A stretch of 64,000 nucleotides of DNA from JACDHG01 sp963815295 (GTDB taxonomy: Bacteria > Actinomycetota > Actinomycetes > Propionibacteriales > Nocardioidaceae), in the NCBI GenBank assembly GCA_963815295.1, contig CAWFFZ010000008.1:806001-870000 (forward strand), read 5' to 3'. Shown one piece after another: positions 8,487-17,604 of the stretch (positions within the stretch are counted from its first letter, which is position 1; each line of letters starts with the position of its first letter). The position numbers and the translations under genes were made by a program. Below the pieces are notes generated by a model that did no database searches, was not told where the DNA came from, and was given only the letters and a program-made list of their open reading frames with translations.

Positions 8487-9334
8487 ACTTCCCCTTCGTC
8501 AAGGGCCACGGCACCCGCAACGACTTCGTCGTGCTGCCCGACTTCGACGGCTCGGTGCACGGCGACCTGGAGCCGTCGGTGGTGGCGGCCTTGTGCGACC
8601 GGCGGGCCGGAATCGGCGCCGACGGCGTGCTGCGAGTGTTGCGAGGCGACCTCGACGGCGGCTCCGACTGGTTCATGGACTACCGCAACGCCGACGGGTC
8701 CGTGTCGCAGATGTGTGGCAACGGCGTGCGGGTCTTCGCGCGCTACCTGCAGTACGCCGGACTCGTCGACCCGGCGCAGCTCCGCGGGCCGCTGCCGGTC
8801 GACACCCGCGACGGCATCAAGCAGGTGACTTACTGCGACGACGGGGAGATCAGCGTCGACATGGGGTCACCGAAGATCGGTGGCCCGGCCGACGTGTCGG
8901 TCGACGGTCGCCAGCTGGTGGGCACGAGCGTCGACATGGGCAACCCCCACGCCGTAGTCATGGTCGACTCGCTCGACGTGGCGGGCGAGCTGATTGAGGC
9001 GCCGGAGACGTCTGCTGACCAGTTCCCCGACGGCGTCAACGTCGAGTTCGTCCGGGTGGTCGGCGAACGTGCGGTCGAGATGCGGGTCTTCGAGCGCGGC
9101 GTGGGGGAGACCTGGTCGTGCGGCACGGGCGCGTGCGCGGTGGTGGCGGCAGTGGCAGGCGGGGCTGGGGTGGCCGAAGTGGCCGAGGTGGCCGGAGGTG
9201 CGGCAGCCGACCTCCCGGCGACGTACGCCGTCACCGTCCGAGGTGGCGAGCTGACCGTGACCTGGGACATCGACGGCCACCTGCACCTCAAGGGCCCCGC
9301 GGTCCTCGTCGCCGAAGGCACCTGGACGGCCTGA
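8483..9334 (+). CDS. dapF: Diaminopimelate epimerase
   Basis: 283 residues from GTG 8483, overlapping the miaA stop by four bases. The enzyme converts LL- to meso-diaminopimelate for lysine and peptidoglycan, with two catalytic cysteines. These are seen in QMCGNGVRVFARYL (near residue 75) and in ETWSCGTGACAVVAAV (near residue 213). The N-terminal block FVKGHGTRNDFVVLPD is typical. Just after the second cysteine is an unusual Val/Ala/Glu/Gly insert (AGVAEVAEVAGGAAADLP), encoded by near-repeats of GTGGCCGA, that is normally a short loop. The enzyme is probably functional. Confidence 0.95.
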   Translation: MNFPFVKGHGTRNDFVVLPDFDGSVHGDLEPSVVAALCDRRAGIGADGVLRVLRGDLDGGSDWFMDYRNADGSVSQMCGNGVRVFARYLQYAGLVDPAQLRGPLPVDTRDGIKQVTYCDDGEISVDMGSPKIGGPADVSVDGRQLVGTSVDMGNPHAVVMVDSLDVAGELIEAPETSADQFPDGVNVEFVRVVGERAVEMRVFERGVGETWSCGTGACAVVAAVAGGAGVAEVAEVAGGAAADLPATYAVTVRGGELTVTWDIDGHLHLKGPAVLVAEGTWTA

Positions 9335-9411
9335 CCTGCCGGTCGTCACCCGCCAGCCGTGGCGTAAACCGGTCGTTGCGCGACAGGTCGCCGACGTACA
9401 GTGGGGTCACG

Positions 9412-10954
9412 ATGACAGCACACAGACCAGAGTTTGCCGACGACGGCCAGCAACCCGACGACGACGCCTCAGCAGCCATCGACCTCGACGACGACCTTCT
9501 CGCCACCGACGCACCCACCGACAGTCCCGACGACGAGCGTGACTGGGGTGCCGACGGCGAGGACGCGTTCACCAAGTTCGGCCAGGGCGATTACGAGCTC
9601 GAGGAGCGTCACGCGCTGCGCCGGGTGGCCGGTCTCTCGACCGAGCTCCAAGACATCTCCGAGGTCGAGTACCGCCAGCTGCTCCTCGAGCGGGTGGTGC
9701 TCGTCGGCGTGTGGACCGAGGGCACGGTCGAGGACGCCGACAACTCGCTGGCCGAGCTCAAGCTGCTCGCCGAGACGGCCGGGTCCGAGGTGCTCGACGC
9801 GTTCTCGCAGCGGCGGCAGAAGCCCGATCCGGCGACCTACATCGGGCCCGGTAAGGTCGATCACCTGCGCCAGGTCGTGACCGAGACCGGCGCCGACACC
9901 GTGATCTGCGACGGCGAGCTGAGCCCGTCGCAGCTGCGCAACCTCGAAGACCGCGTCAAGGTCAAGGTCGTCGACCGCACCGCGCTGATCCTCGACATCT
10001 TCGCCCAGCACGCCCGCTCCAAGGAGGGTAAGGCGCAGGTCGAGCTGGCGCAGCTGGAGTACCTCAAGCAGCGACTCCGCGGCTGGGGCGGCAACCTGTC
10101 TCGGCAGGCCGGTGGACGCGTCGGCGTGCAAGGTGGCGGGATCGGTGGCCGTGGCCCCGGCGAGACCAAGCTCGAGACCGACAGAAGGCGCATCACTAAC
10201 AAGATGACCAAGCTGCGCCGCGAGCTCAAGCACATGCAGACCGCGCGGATCACGAAGAAGGCCGAGCGGGTACGTCGGGAGATCCCGTCGGTGGCCATTG
10301 CCGGCTACACCAACGCCGGCAAGTCGTCGCTGCTCAACCGCCTCACCGGCGCTGCTGTTCTGGTCGAGGACGCGCTGTTCGCGACCCTCGACCCGACCAC
10401 TCGGCGCACCACGACGAGCGACGGACGCGTCTTCACGCTGTCCGACACTGTCGGCTTCGTGCGGCACCTGCCACATCAGCTGGTCGAGTCGTTCCGCTCC
10501 ACGCTCGAAGAGGTCGCCGAGTCCGACCTGATCCTCCACGTGGTCGACGCCTCGAACGCCGACCCCGAGGGGCAGATCGCCGCCGTGCGTGAGGTGCTCG
10601 ACCGAGATCGGGGCCGGAGGCGTGCCGGAGCTGATCGTCATCAACAAGTCCGACGCCGCTGACCCGCTGGTGGTCGCGCGCCTGCTCGGCCGCGAGCCGC
10701 ACGCCGTGGTGGCCTCGGCCCGCACCGGCGAGGGCATCGACGACGTACTCGCTGCCGTCGAGCGCGACCTGCCACGGCCCTCGGTCGAGGTGTGCGCGTT
10801 GGTCCCCTACGACCGCGGCGACCTGATCAGCAAGATCCACGAGAACGGCGAGGTGTTGTCGATCGACCACACCGCAGACGGGTCACAGGTGCGCGTGCTG
10901 GTCAACCCTGGGCTCGCCGGCGAACTCGCGGCGTACGTCGCGGCTCCCGCCTGA
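9412..10954 (+). CDS. hflX: GTPase HflX, reading frame broken by one indel
   Basis: HflX binds and splits stalled ribosomes under stress. ATG 9412 opens an acidic N-terminal extension of about 60 residues (rich in Asp, typical of actinobacterial HflX). The ribosome-binding domain follows (PDPATYIGPGKVDHL, ICDGELSPSQLRNLE), then the Gly-rich linker RLRGWGGNLSRQAGGRVG and GIGGRGPGETKLE. The G domain has G1 GYTNAGKSS, G3 DTVGFVRHLP and G4 NKSD. At about 10603 one extra base shifts the frame: removing the C after GTGCTCGAC joins VREVLD to EIGAGGVPELIVINKSD. The tail ends at the TGA at 10952-10954. Confidence 0.9.
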
Positions 10955-10961
10955 CGCCGAA

Positions 10962-11062
10962 CAACGTCTGCACCGCTGACCGCGGCATGACAGGGGTGCG
11001 TTCGCCTTCTGCCCCTCCTGACGTTGGGGCCCACTCCTGACGCTGCGGTCCGGCAGACGTTG
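10962..11062. repeat. Long-range inverted repeat after hflX
   Basis: CAACGTCTGC at 10962-10971 is exactly complementary to GCAGACGTTG at 11053-11062. The intervening 81 bases contain further short repeats of CTCCTGACG. It lies in the 150-bp gap between hflX and the next small gene. It may be a terminator-like or dispersed element; no T tract is present. Confidence 0.55.
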
Positions 11063-11104
11063 CGGCGCGGGTGAGCAGGGCATTCGGCGCGTAGCATCGT
11101 GGCC

Positions 11105-11337
11105 ATGGAGGACGACGGGTACGACGAACGGCCGCCTCTCGTTCACACCCACACCCAGCACGGCATCCCTCAGGACGCCCAGCAGATGGGGTTCGACCGC
11201 AACACCGAAGAGGGCGCCCTCATCGCGATGATGGGTTCGCTCAACTCGGCGAAGCCGGTCCACAAGATGGTGGCCTGGGTGCTGCTGGTCGCGTTCTCGC
11301 TGCCCTGATCCTGACGGTCTGGAACTACATCTTCTGA
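11105..11337 (+). CDS. Small single-pass membrane protein, frame probably broken by one deletion
   Basis: ATG 11105 gives an N-terminal soluble part (EDDGYDERPPLVHTHTQHG, then GFDRNTEEGALIAMMGSL) and the start of a membrane helix (MVAWVLLVAFSLP) that hits a TGA at 11306-11308 in mid-helix. One base missing near 11303 would restore LILTVWNYIF and a natural TGA at 11335-11337, completing the helix. The product would be about 77 residues with a C-terminal membrane anchor. A TAGCAT hexamer about 10 bases upstream of ATG suggests a leaderless transcript. The function is unknown. Confidence 0.6.
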
Positions 11338-11356
11338 CGCCGCCTCCCTCCCGCCC

Positions 11357-11404
11357 ACTTGTCAGAACCTCACCCGCCCATGGCCCGGCGAGGCTCTGAC
11401 AAGT
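11357..11404. repeat. Inverted repeat upstream of the DinG-like helicase
   Basis: ACTTGTCAGAACCTC (11357-11371) pairs with GAGGCTCTGACAAGT (11390-11404) with one mismatch over 15 bp, loop 18 bp. It lies between the small membrane protein and the helicase gene and could be a terminator for the former. Like the other elements here it has no T tract. Confidence 0.75.
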
Positions 11405-11467
11405 CGGCCGGGCGAGCCTGTGGACGGCGCGGCCGGATCGTCGGTTGCTTCGGATAGCCTCGGGCGG

Positions 11468-13586
11468 GTGCCCACCCCCACGACCGCGGCTGCGGTGCCC
11501 GGCTCCGACGCGGCCTCGCCAGGTGTCGATGCGGCCTCGCCCACGGTCGACGAGGTGCTGCATGCCGCGGTCGCCAACCTGGGTGGCGAGGACCGGCCCG
11601 GTCAGGTCGAGATGGCCAAAGCCGTCAGCGAGGCGATGGACCGGCGAGAGCATCTGCTCGTGCAGGCCGGCACGGGCACGGGCAAGTCGCTGGCGTATCT
11701 GGTCCCGTCGGTGCTGCACGACCGATCGTGTGGTCGTGGCGACGGCCACGCTGGCGCTCCAGCACCAGCTGGTCGAGAAGGACATCCCGGCGCTGCTCGA
11801 CGCGGCCGCCGATGTGCTGGGGGAGCGGCCGACGTACGCGGTGTTGAAAGGGCGCAGCAACTACGCCTGCCTTCACCGGATCCGCGACGGAGTGCCCGAC
11901 GACCAGGGCGCACTCATCGACCTGCCCCGCGGCAGCCTCGGTGGCGACGTGATCCGGCTCCGCGAGTGGGCCGAGACGGAGTCGAAGGCTGGCGGGGTTG
12001 GCGACCGCGACAGCGCCCCGTCGCACACCGAGAAGGTCTGGCAGCAGGTCTCGGTCAGCCACCGCGAGTGCTTGGGTGCGGCCAAGTGCCCGTACGCCGT
12101 CGAGTGCTTCGCCGAGCGGGGCCGCGAGCGCGCGATGGCGTCGAAGCTGATCGTCACGAACCACTCGCTGCTCGCCATCGACGCGATCCAGGGTGTGCCG
12201 ATGATCCCCGAGTATGACGTCGTGGTGGTCGACGAGGCTCACGAACTGTCTTCCCGGGTGACGCAGGCGGCCACCGACGAGCTGTCCCTGCCGACGGTCG
12301 AGCGAGCCGCCCGGAGAGCGCGCAACTTCGTCGATGGAGGGGAGGGGGACGCGCTGGGTGACGCTGGTGACGCGCTCCGCGCTGCGATGGACGCCACCGC
12401 CCCTGGGCGTCTCGACGTACTGCCTCCCGACCTCGATGACGCACTGCAGTTGCTGCGAAGTGCCGCGCAGGCGGCGTTCTCGGCGTTCCCGAAGGAGTCG
12501 AGCGTCTCCGAGGCCGACGCGGCCCGGCAACAGGCCCGCGGCATGGTCGACGAGCTGCGCAAGGTCACCGAGCGGCTCGCCGCCCACAGCGAAGACGACG
12601 TGACGTGGCTCGCCGAGCGCGACCGTTCACGCGGCGGCAACCAGCTATGCGTCGCGCCGCTGCAGGTGTGGGGTCAGCTGCGCGCCAAGCTGCTCACGGA
12701 GAAGACCGTGGTGTTCACGTCGGCGACGTTGAAGCTCGGCGGCGACTTCTCCGCTGTCGCGAGCTCGATCGGGCTCAAGCCGACTGAGCGGGTCGACCAC
12801 TCGATCGACGACCCCGCCGACCTCTCGGCGGAGGCGGTGGTCGAGGTGGCGGATGACGGGGTCGAGGCCGGGCCTCCCGACGTGGAGGCTGTGCGCGAGC
12901 CCGTGGCGCTGCCCTGGCGCGGGATCGACGTCGGCTCGCCGTTCGACTACCCGAAGCAGGCGATCGTGTATGTCGCTCGCCACCTCCCCGCCCCGGGTCG
13001 TGACGGCTTGGGGCAGGCGCAGATCGACGAGATCGGCGAGCTCCTGCAGGCGGCTGGTGGCCGCACCCTCGGGCTCTTCTCGTCTCGGCGGGCAGCTGAG
13101 GCCGCGGCTGAGGCATTGCGCGATGCGCTGCCTCACATGCCGATCCTCTGCCAGGGTGACGGCCAGCTCTCGCACCTGCGGGCGGAGTTCATCGACAATC
13201 CCGCGGTCAGCCTGTTCGGCACGTTGTCGCTGTGGCAAGGGCTCGACGTCCCCGGCGAGACCTGCCAGCTCGTCATCATCGACCGGATTCCGTTTCCCCG
13301 TCCCGATGACCCCCTGATGTCGGCTCGAGCGCGTGCGGCGGACCGGGCGGGCGGCAACGGGTTCATGGCGGTGTCGGCCACCCATGCTGCGCTGCTGCTC
13401 GCTCAAGGGTCTGGCCGGCTGATCCGGACGCAGGCCGACCGCGGCGTCGTGGCGATCCTCGATCCGCGTCTTGCCACCGCCCGCTATGGCAGCTTCCTCA
13501 GGGCGTCGCTGCCGCCGATGTGGCCGACGTACGACGCGGATGCCGCCCGGTCAGCGCTCCGCCGCCTCAGCGGTCAACTCGGCTGA
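11468..13586 (+). CDS. dinG: DinG/XPD-family ATP-dependent DNA helicase, frame broken by one indel
   Basis: An iron-sulphur SF2 helicase of about 700 residues. Walker A is AGTGTGKSLAYLVP. At about 11720 a single extra base shifts the frame between LVPSVLHDR and VVVATATLALQHQLVEKD. The FeS cysteines are visible as NYACLHRI, ECLGAAKCPY and VECFAERG. The DEAH box is VVVDEAHELSSR. Later motifs include VFTSATLKLGG, LFGTLSLWQGLDVPGETCQ and QGSGRLIRTQADRGVV. It would unwind DNA with a 5' tail during repair. GTG 11468 is the probable start; GTG-like codons upstream fall in the inverted repeat zone. The gene sits between hflX and lexA as in related genomes. Confidence 0.85.
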
Positions 13587-13593
13587 GACCTCT

Positions 13594-13784
13594 CCGCTGA
13601 TCGCCGCGCTGCTCCGAGGAGCGATGCGCTACTCCGCTGATCGACGCGCTCCTCCGACGAGCCTCGTGAGCTTGTCGAGATCGCCTGGTCTCGACAAGCT
13701 CGACCGCCGGCGGGTCGGCGGGGCATACGTGACCAGTCGGCGCGGCATATGACCAGTCGAGACGGCATACGTGACCAGTCGGCG
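13594..13784. repeat. Composite intergenic repeats
   Basis: Three repeat types are stacked after the helicase. A near-direct repeat of about 30 bp beginning CTCCGCTGATCG occurs at about 13595 and 13632. An inverted repeat GAGCTTGTCGAGA / TCTCGACAAGCTC lies at about 13668-13702. Three 20-22 bp tandem units reading GGCATACGTGACCAGTCG (second unit lacks CG) lie at 13722-13784. The GAGCTTGTCGAGA arm recurs near 53260 and 56520, so it is a dispersed family. No coding potential is seen. Confidence 0.8.
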
Positions 13785-13790
13785 GGAGGG

Positions 13791-14063
13791 TCAGCTGTTG
13801 CGGAGGGCTTTGATCAGCTGGGGCTTGGACATGTTCGAGCGGCCTTCGACGCCGACCTTCTTGGCGCGGTCGTACAACTGCGACTTGGTCATGTCCTCGT
13901 AGGCGCCCGCCTTGCCGCCACGCTGACCGACTTTCTTGCGCCCATCACTGGCGGCAGTGTTGGCGATACGTGCGGACTTCTGCTTGCTGTTGCCCTCGTC
14001 GCGCAGCTTCTCGTAGAGGGAGTCGTCCTTGACGGACGGACCGGGTGTCTTCTTCCCTGGCAT
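13791..14063 (-). CDS. Small Rho-N/SAP-like domain protein (DUF7218 type)
   Basis: 90 residues, very basic. ATG 14063 has GGAGG 7 bases upstream. It begins MPGKKTPGPSVKDDSLYEKL and the C-terminal 35 residues, MTKSQLYDRAKKVGVEGRSN then MSKPQLIKALRNS, form the two-helix motif seen in Rho termination factor N-terminal and SAP-like nucleic-acid-binding domains. It is probably a small DNA- or RNA-binding protein. It stands alone between the repeat cluster and lexA. Confidence 0.75.
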   Translation of the reverse strand: MPGKKTPGPSVKDDSLYEKLRDEGNSKQKSARIANTAASDGRKKVGQRGGKAGAYEDMTKSQLYDRAKKVGVEGRSNMSKPQLIKALRNS

Positions 14064-14132
14064 GCCAGCACCTCCGTAGGTATCGAGTCTGAACAACTCG
14101 TTCCCTGCCAGGGGTGACTTGAAACAGCCGGG

Positions 14133-14831
14133 TCAGACTCTCCGCATGACGGTGACGACCTTGCCGAGGATCGTGGCGTCGGTGCCGTCGATCGGCTCGT
14201 AGGCAGGGTTCTGCGGGAGCAGCCAGACCTTGCCCTGCTTCTTCTGCAGGGTCTTGACCGTGGCCTCGTCGTCGATCATGGCGGCGACGATCTCACCGTT
14301 CTCGGCCGACGGCTGCTGGCGGATGACGACGAAGTCGCCGTCGCAGATGGCCGCGTCGACCATCGAGTCGCCTTTGACCTGCAGCAGGAAGAGCGTGCCG
14401 TCGCCGACCAGCTGGCGCGGCAGCGGGAACACCTCTTCGACCCGCTCCTCGGCGAGGATCGGGCCACCGGCTGCGATCTGCCCCACGACGGGGACGTAGA
14501 TCGCATCGGGGCGAGCGTCGCCTGACCCGGTGGCGTCATACGACGACTCGTCGGTCGTGTCTGGCGACAACACCTCGACCGCGCGCGGGCGGTTGGGGTC
14601 GCGACGCAGGAAGCCCTTGGCCTCGAGCACCCGGAGCTGATGCGCGACGGACGACGAGCTGGTGAGCCCGACCGACGAACCGATCTCACGCATGCTGGGC
14701 GGGTAGCCGCGAGCCTCGACCGAGTCGCGGATGACGGCGAGCACCCGACGCTGTCGTGGCGTCAGGCCGACCGCGTCGGGCGGGCCGTCGGGGAGCTCGT
14801 GGACGCCTGCGTCGGCCTTTGCTCGTGCCAT
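14133..14831 (-). CDS. lexA: SOS response repressor LexA
   Basis: 232 residues from ATG 14831. The N-terminal winged helix is LTPRQRRVLAVIRDSVEARG ... PSMREIGSSVGLTSSSSVAH. The Ala-Gly self-cleavage site is A121-G122 in QIAAGGPI; the catalytic dyad is Ser156 (KGDSM) and Lys193 (ATVKTL). It represses DNA-damage genes until RecA filaments stimulate its self-cleavage. A LexA box lies 132 bp upstream (14963-14978), so it is autoregulated, and three more boxes lie before the LysM gene at 17605. An in-frame region upstream to 15260 is open but lacks family similarity. Confidence 0.97.
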   Translation of the reverse strand: MARAKADAGVHELPDGPPDAVGLTPRQRRVLAVIRDSVEARGYPPSMREIGSSVGLTSSSSVAHQLRVLEAKGFLRRDPNRPRAVEVLSPDTTDESSYDATGSGDARPDAIYVPVVGQIAAGGPILAEERVEEVFPLPRQLVGDGTLFLLQVKGDSMVDAAICDGDFVVIRQQPSAENGEIVAAMIDDEATVKTLQKKQGKVWLLPQNPAYEPIDGTDATILGKVVTVMRRV

Positions 14832-14962
14832 GCCTGTCACACCCTGTTCGCTTCCGTGTCTGTCGTGATGAGGTCGCACGTCCGGCCGGGCGCCCGCCTG
14901 GGGAGGGTTGCCAGGCGCTCGGCGTTTCGTGGAGACCACGCTAGACCTCGGCGCCGACTCTT

Positions 14963-14978
14963 TCAAACATCTGTTCGA
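14963..14978 (-). promoter_or_regulatory. LexA (SOS) box of lexA
   Basis: TCAAACATCTGTTCGA matches the actinobacterial SOS consensus TCGAAC-N4-GTTCGA at 11 of the 12 fixed positions. It lies in the upstream region of lexA and fits autoregulation. Confidence 0.8.
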
Positions 14979-15046
14979 ATCGGCGTGTTGCCGCGGATCG
15001 GGCGAGGCAGCCGGGCGAGGCACCTTGGCGAGGCAGCCAGGTGTGC

Positions 15047-15796
15047 TCAGGTATGCCGCCGACTTGCCACGATCGCTGCGCCGATGATGCCGGCCGAGTT
15101 CTGCAGCTGGGCGGGCACGATCGGGGTGCGGCACTCGACGTACGGGAGCCACTTGTCGGGCTTCTTGCTGACTCCGCCGCCCACCACGAACAGGTCCGGC
15201 CACAGCAGCGACTCGAGGTACGCGTAGTAGCGCGACAGCCGCTTCGCCCAGTCCTGCCAATCCAGGTCCTCGTCCTCCCGAGCCACGGCCGAGGCTCGCG
15301 TCTCGGCGTCGTGGCCGTCGATCACGAGGTGGCCGAGCTCGGTGTTCGGCACGAGCTGGCCCTCGACGATGAGGGCGCTCCCGATCCCGGTGCCGAGCGT
15401 GGTCACGACCACGAACCCGTCTTCGTCACGGGCCGCGCCGAAGCTCACCTCGGCGATGCCGGCTGCGTCGGCGTCGTTGACCGCCACCACGTCGAGCCCG
15501 GTCGCCGAGCTCAGCACGTCGTGGATGTCGGTGTCGATCCAGTCCTCCGAGACGTTGGCAGCGGTGCGTACGACGCCGTGCTGGACGACCGCCGGAAACG
15601 TGCACCCGAACGGCCGCTTCCACCCGAACTTCTCGAGTACGTCGGCGACCACACCCGCTACCGCCTCCGGAGTGGACGGCTGGGGCGTGTCGACCCGGTA
15701 GCGGTCATCGGTCAGCTCCCCGGTCGAAAGGTCGACAGGCGCACCCTTGATGCCGGTGCCACCGATGTCGATGCCGAAGCCGAGGTTGTCGCTCAC
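15047..15796 (-). CDS. ppgK: Polyphosphate glucokinase
   Basis: 249 residues, ROK family. It phosphorylates glucose using inorganic polyphosphate and often ATP. Motifs: phosphate-binding DIGGTGIKGAPVDL near residue 8, AVNDADAAG with the catalytic Asp, TTLGTGIGSALIVEGQLVPN, and NTELGHLVIDG. GTG 15796 has GGAGGAG 8 bases upstream, and this ribosome site overlaps the end of the sugar porter gene, which stops 4 bp before. The pair forms a glucose uptake and phosphorylation operon. It is unusual only in its position between lexA and the SOS-linked LysM gene. Confidence 0.93.
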   Translation of the reverse strand: MSDNLGFGIDIGGTGIKGAPVDLSTGELTDDRYRVDTPQPSTPEAVAGVVADVLEKFGWKRPFGCTFPAVVQHGVVRTAANVSEDWIDTDIHDVLSSATGLDVVAVNDADAAGIAEVSFGAARDEDGFVVVTTLGTGIGSALIVEGQLVPNTELGHLVIDGHDAETRASAVAREDEDLDWQDWAKRLSRYYAYLESLLWPDLFVVGGGVSKKPDKWLPYVECRTPIVPAQLQNSAGIIGAAIVASRRHT

Positions 15797-15800
15797 CGCG

Positions 15801-17252
15801 TCACTCCTCCATCGCCTCGAGCTCGACGCCCTTCGTCTCGCGCACCGCCCGGGCGACGAAGGCGAACGACAGGACGGCGAACCCGGCATACATCCCGTAG
15901 GCCAGCGTGAGGCTCACGTCCGCGATGACGGGGAACGTCGTGGTGATGGCGAAGTTCGCGAGCCACTGCGCCGCCGCCGCGACCGACAGCGCGATCGCAC
16001 GGAACTTGTTGGGGAACATCTCACCCAGCAGCACCCAGACGACCGGCCCCCACGTCGCTCCGAAGAAGACGACGTACAGGTTTGCGGCGACGAGGGCGAT
16101 GTTGCCCCACGGATCGGGGAGCTTGACCGCGTCGGCGTCACCGATCGCCTGCGAGAAGCAGACCGCCATGGTGGCAAGCGTCAGCGCCATACCTGCCGAC
16201 CCGATCAGGAGCATGGGCTTGCGCCCCACCTTGTCGACGATCGCGATCGCGACCAGCGTGACGACGATGTTCGTCACCGACGTGATCACCGTGATCGTGA
16301 GTGAGTCGCTCTCGCTGAAGCCGACCGATCGCCACAGCGTCGTGGAGTAGTAGAAGATCACGTTGATCCCCACGAACTGCTGGAACACCGACAGCAGGAT
16401 GCCGATCCAGACGATGGGGGCCAGGCCGAACGACGGACCGCGCATGTCACGCAGCTCCGGCTTGCGCTCCTGGCTGAGGCTCGAGGCGATCTCCTTCACC
16501 TTGTCCTGGGCTGCCTGCAGGTTGACCGAGCCGAGCACATCGCGCAGCACGTCGGCCGCTTTGCGTTCGTCGCCCTGCGCGACGAGGTAGCGCGGGGATT
16601 CGGGCACAGTGAGCGCGAGCACGCCGTAGATCACGGCGGGCACGACGCCGACGATGAACATCCACCGCCAGGCATCGGCACCGAGCCAGAGTTCCGCGTC
16701 GGCGCTTCCGGCGGCGTTCGCGAGGAAAGCGTCGCTGAGCAGCGCCACGAAAATGCCGGACACGATCGCGAGCTGTTGCAGCGAGCCGAGGCGCCCACGG
16801 ATGTGTGCGGGTGAGATCTCGGCGATGTACGCCGGCGCGATAACCGAGGCCATGCCCACGCCGATGCCGCCCACGAAGCGCCAGAAGATCAGGTCCCACA
16901 CCGTGAATGCGATGCCCGAGCCGATCGCGCTGATCGCGAACAGGAACGACGCTAAGAGCATCGCCTTGACCCGGCCGAATCGGTCGGCGATCGCACCGGC
17001 GTACCAGGCGCCGAAAGCCGACCCGAGCAGGGCGCAGGACACGGCGAACCCGCTGAGGAACGGCCCGAGCGTGAAGTCGCTGGTGATCGCGTCGACTGCT
17101 CCGTTGATGACCGCGGTGTCGAAGCCGAAGAGGAATCCTCCGATGGCGGCCACGGTGGCGATGAGGATCGCCTTCGCCGTGGTGCGCTCGTCCGGCGTCT
17201 CGGGGTCCGGGTTCTCGGTCGCGGCGCTGGTCGGCCGGATGTCGTCTGTCAC
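15801..17252 (-). CDS. MFS sugar porter, likely glucose permease
   Basis: 483 residues with 12 predicted membrane helices. The sugar-porter signatures are present: GFLFGFDTAVINGA in TM1, ADRFGRVKAM, WRFVGGIGVGMASVIAPAYI, PESPRYLVAQ before the central loop, QQFVGINVIFYY in TM7, and VDKVGRKPMLL. It is an H+ symporter or facilitator for hexoses; the QQ-GIN motif and coupling to ppgK point to glucose. GTG 17252 has AGGAGG 5 bases upstream; codons further up are not conserved. The C-terminal tail ends in an acidic ELEAMEE. Confidence 0.9.
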   Translation of the reverse strand: MTDDIRPTSAATENPDPETPDERTTAKAILIATVAAIGGFLFGFDTAVINGAVDAITSDFTLGPFLSGFAVSCALLGSAFGAWYAGAIADRFGRVKAMLLASFLFAISAIGSGIAFTVWDLIFWRFVGGIGVGMASVIAPAYIAEISPAHIRGRLGSLQQLAIVSGIFVALLSDAFLANAAGSADAELWLGADAWRWMFIVGVVPAVIYGVLALTVPESPRYLVAQGDERKAADVLRDVLGSVNLQAAQDKVKEIASSLSQERKPELRDMRGPSFGLAPIVWIGILLSVFQQFVGINVIFYYSTTLWRSVGFSESDSLTITVITSVTNIVVTLVAIAIVDKVGRKPMLLIGSAGMALTLATMAVCFSQAIGDADAVKLPDPWGNIALVAANLYVVFFGATWGPVVWVLLGEMFPNKFRAIALSVAAAAQWLANFAITTTFPVIADVSLTLAYGMYAGFAVLSFAFVARAVRETKGVELEAMEE

Positions 17253-17397
17253 GTCGCCTCCTCGGTAGGAGGGCGGGTGGGTGCACCCTCCGATCAATCA
17301 ACCCTGGCATGGATGGCGGCACTCGGCATGCCGAGCCATCGAGGGCACAAGGTCGTCTGAGTGCGCTCCGCGCGCTGTTGTCCAGCCCGACACGCCG

Positions 17398-17482
17398 TCG
17401 AACGCATGTTCGACCAGATGCTTGGGTTTGTCGTCTGGCGCTGCTACGGTTCGTACATGTGTTCGATCGAACGTATCTTCGA
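17398..17482 (+). promoter_or_regulatory. Three LexA (SOS) boxes upstream of the LysM gene
   Basis: Box 1 is TCGAACGCATGTTCGA at 17398-17413, a perfect consensus. Box 2 is TCGTACATGTGTTCGA at 17451-17466 and box 3 is TCGAACGTATCTTCGA at 17467-17482, each one mismatch from consensus and directly abutting. They lie 120-210 bp upstream of the LysM gene at 17605. They could also influence the divergent sugar porter operon, whose start is at 17252. Confidence 0.88.
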
Positions 17483-17604
17483 CTGGAGAGCCGATGCTGG
17501 GGTCAGCGCGCCCGCGCTGCGACAGTCAGGACTGTCGGCGGGCACCGATACAACTGGTCTAGTGAGCACAGGTTCATGAGCACCGCGATTGCCGGAGGTC
17601 ACCG

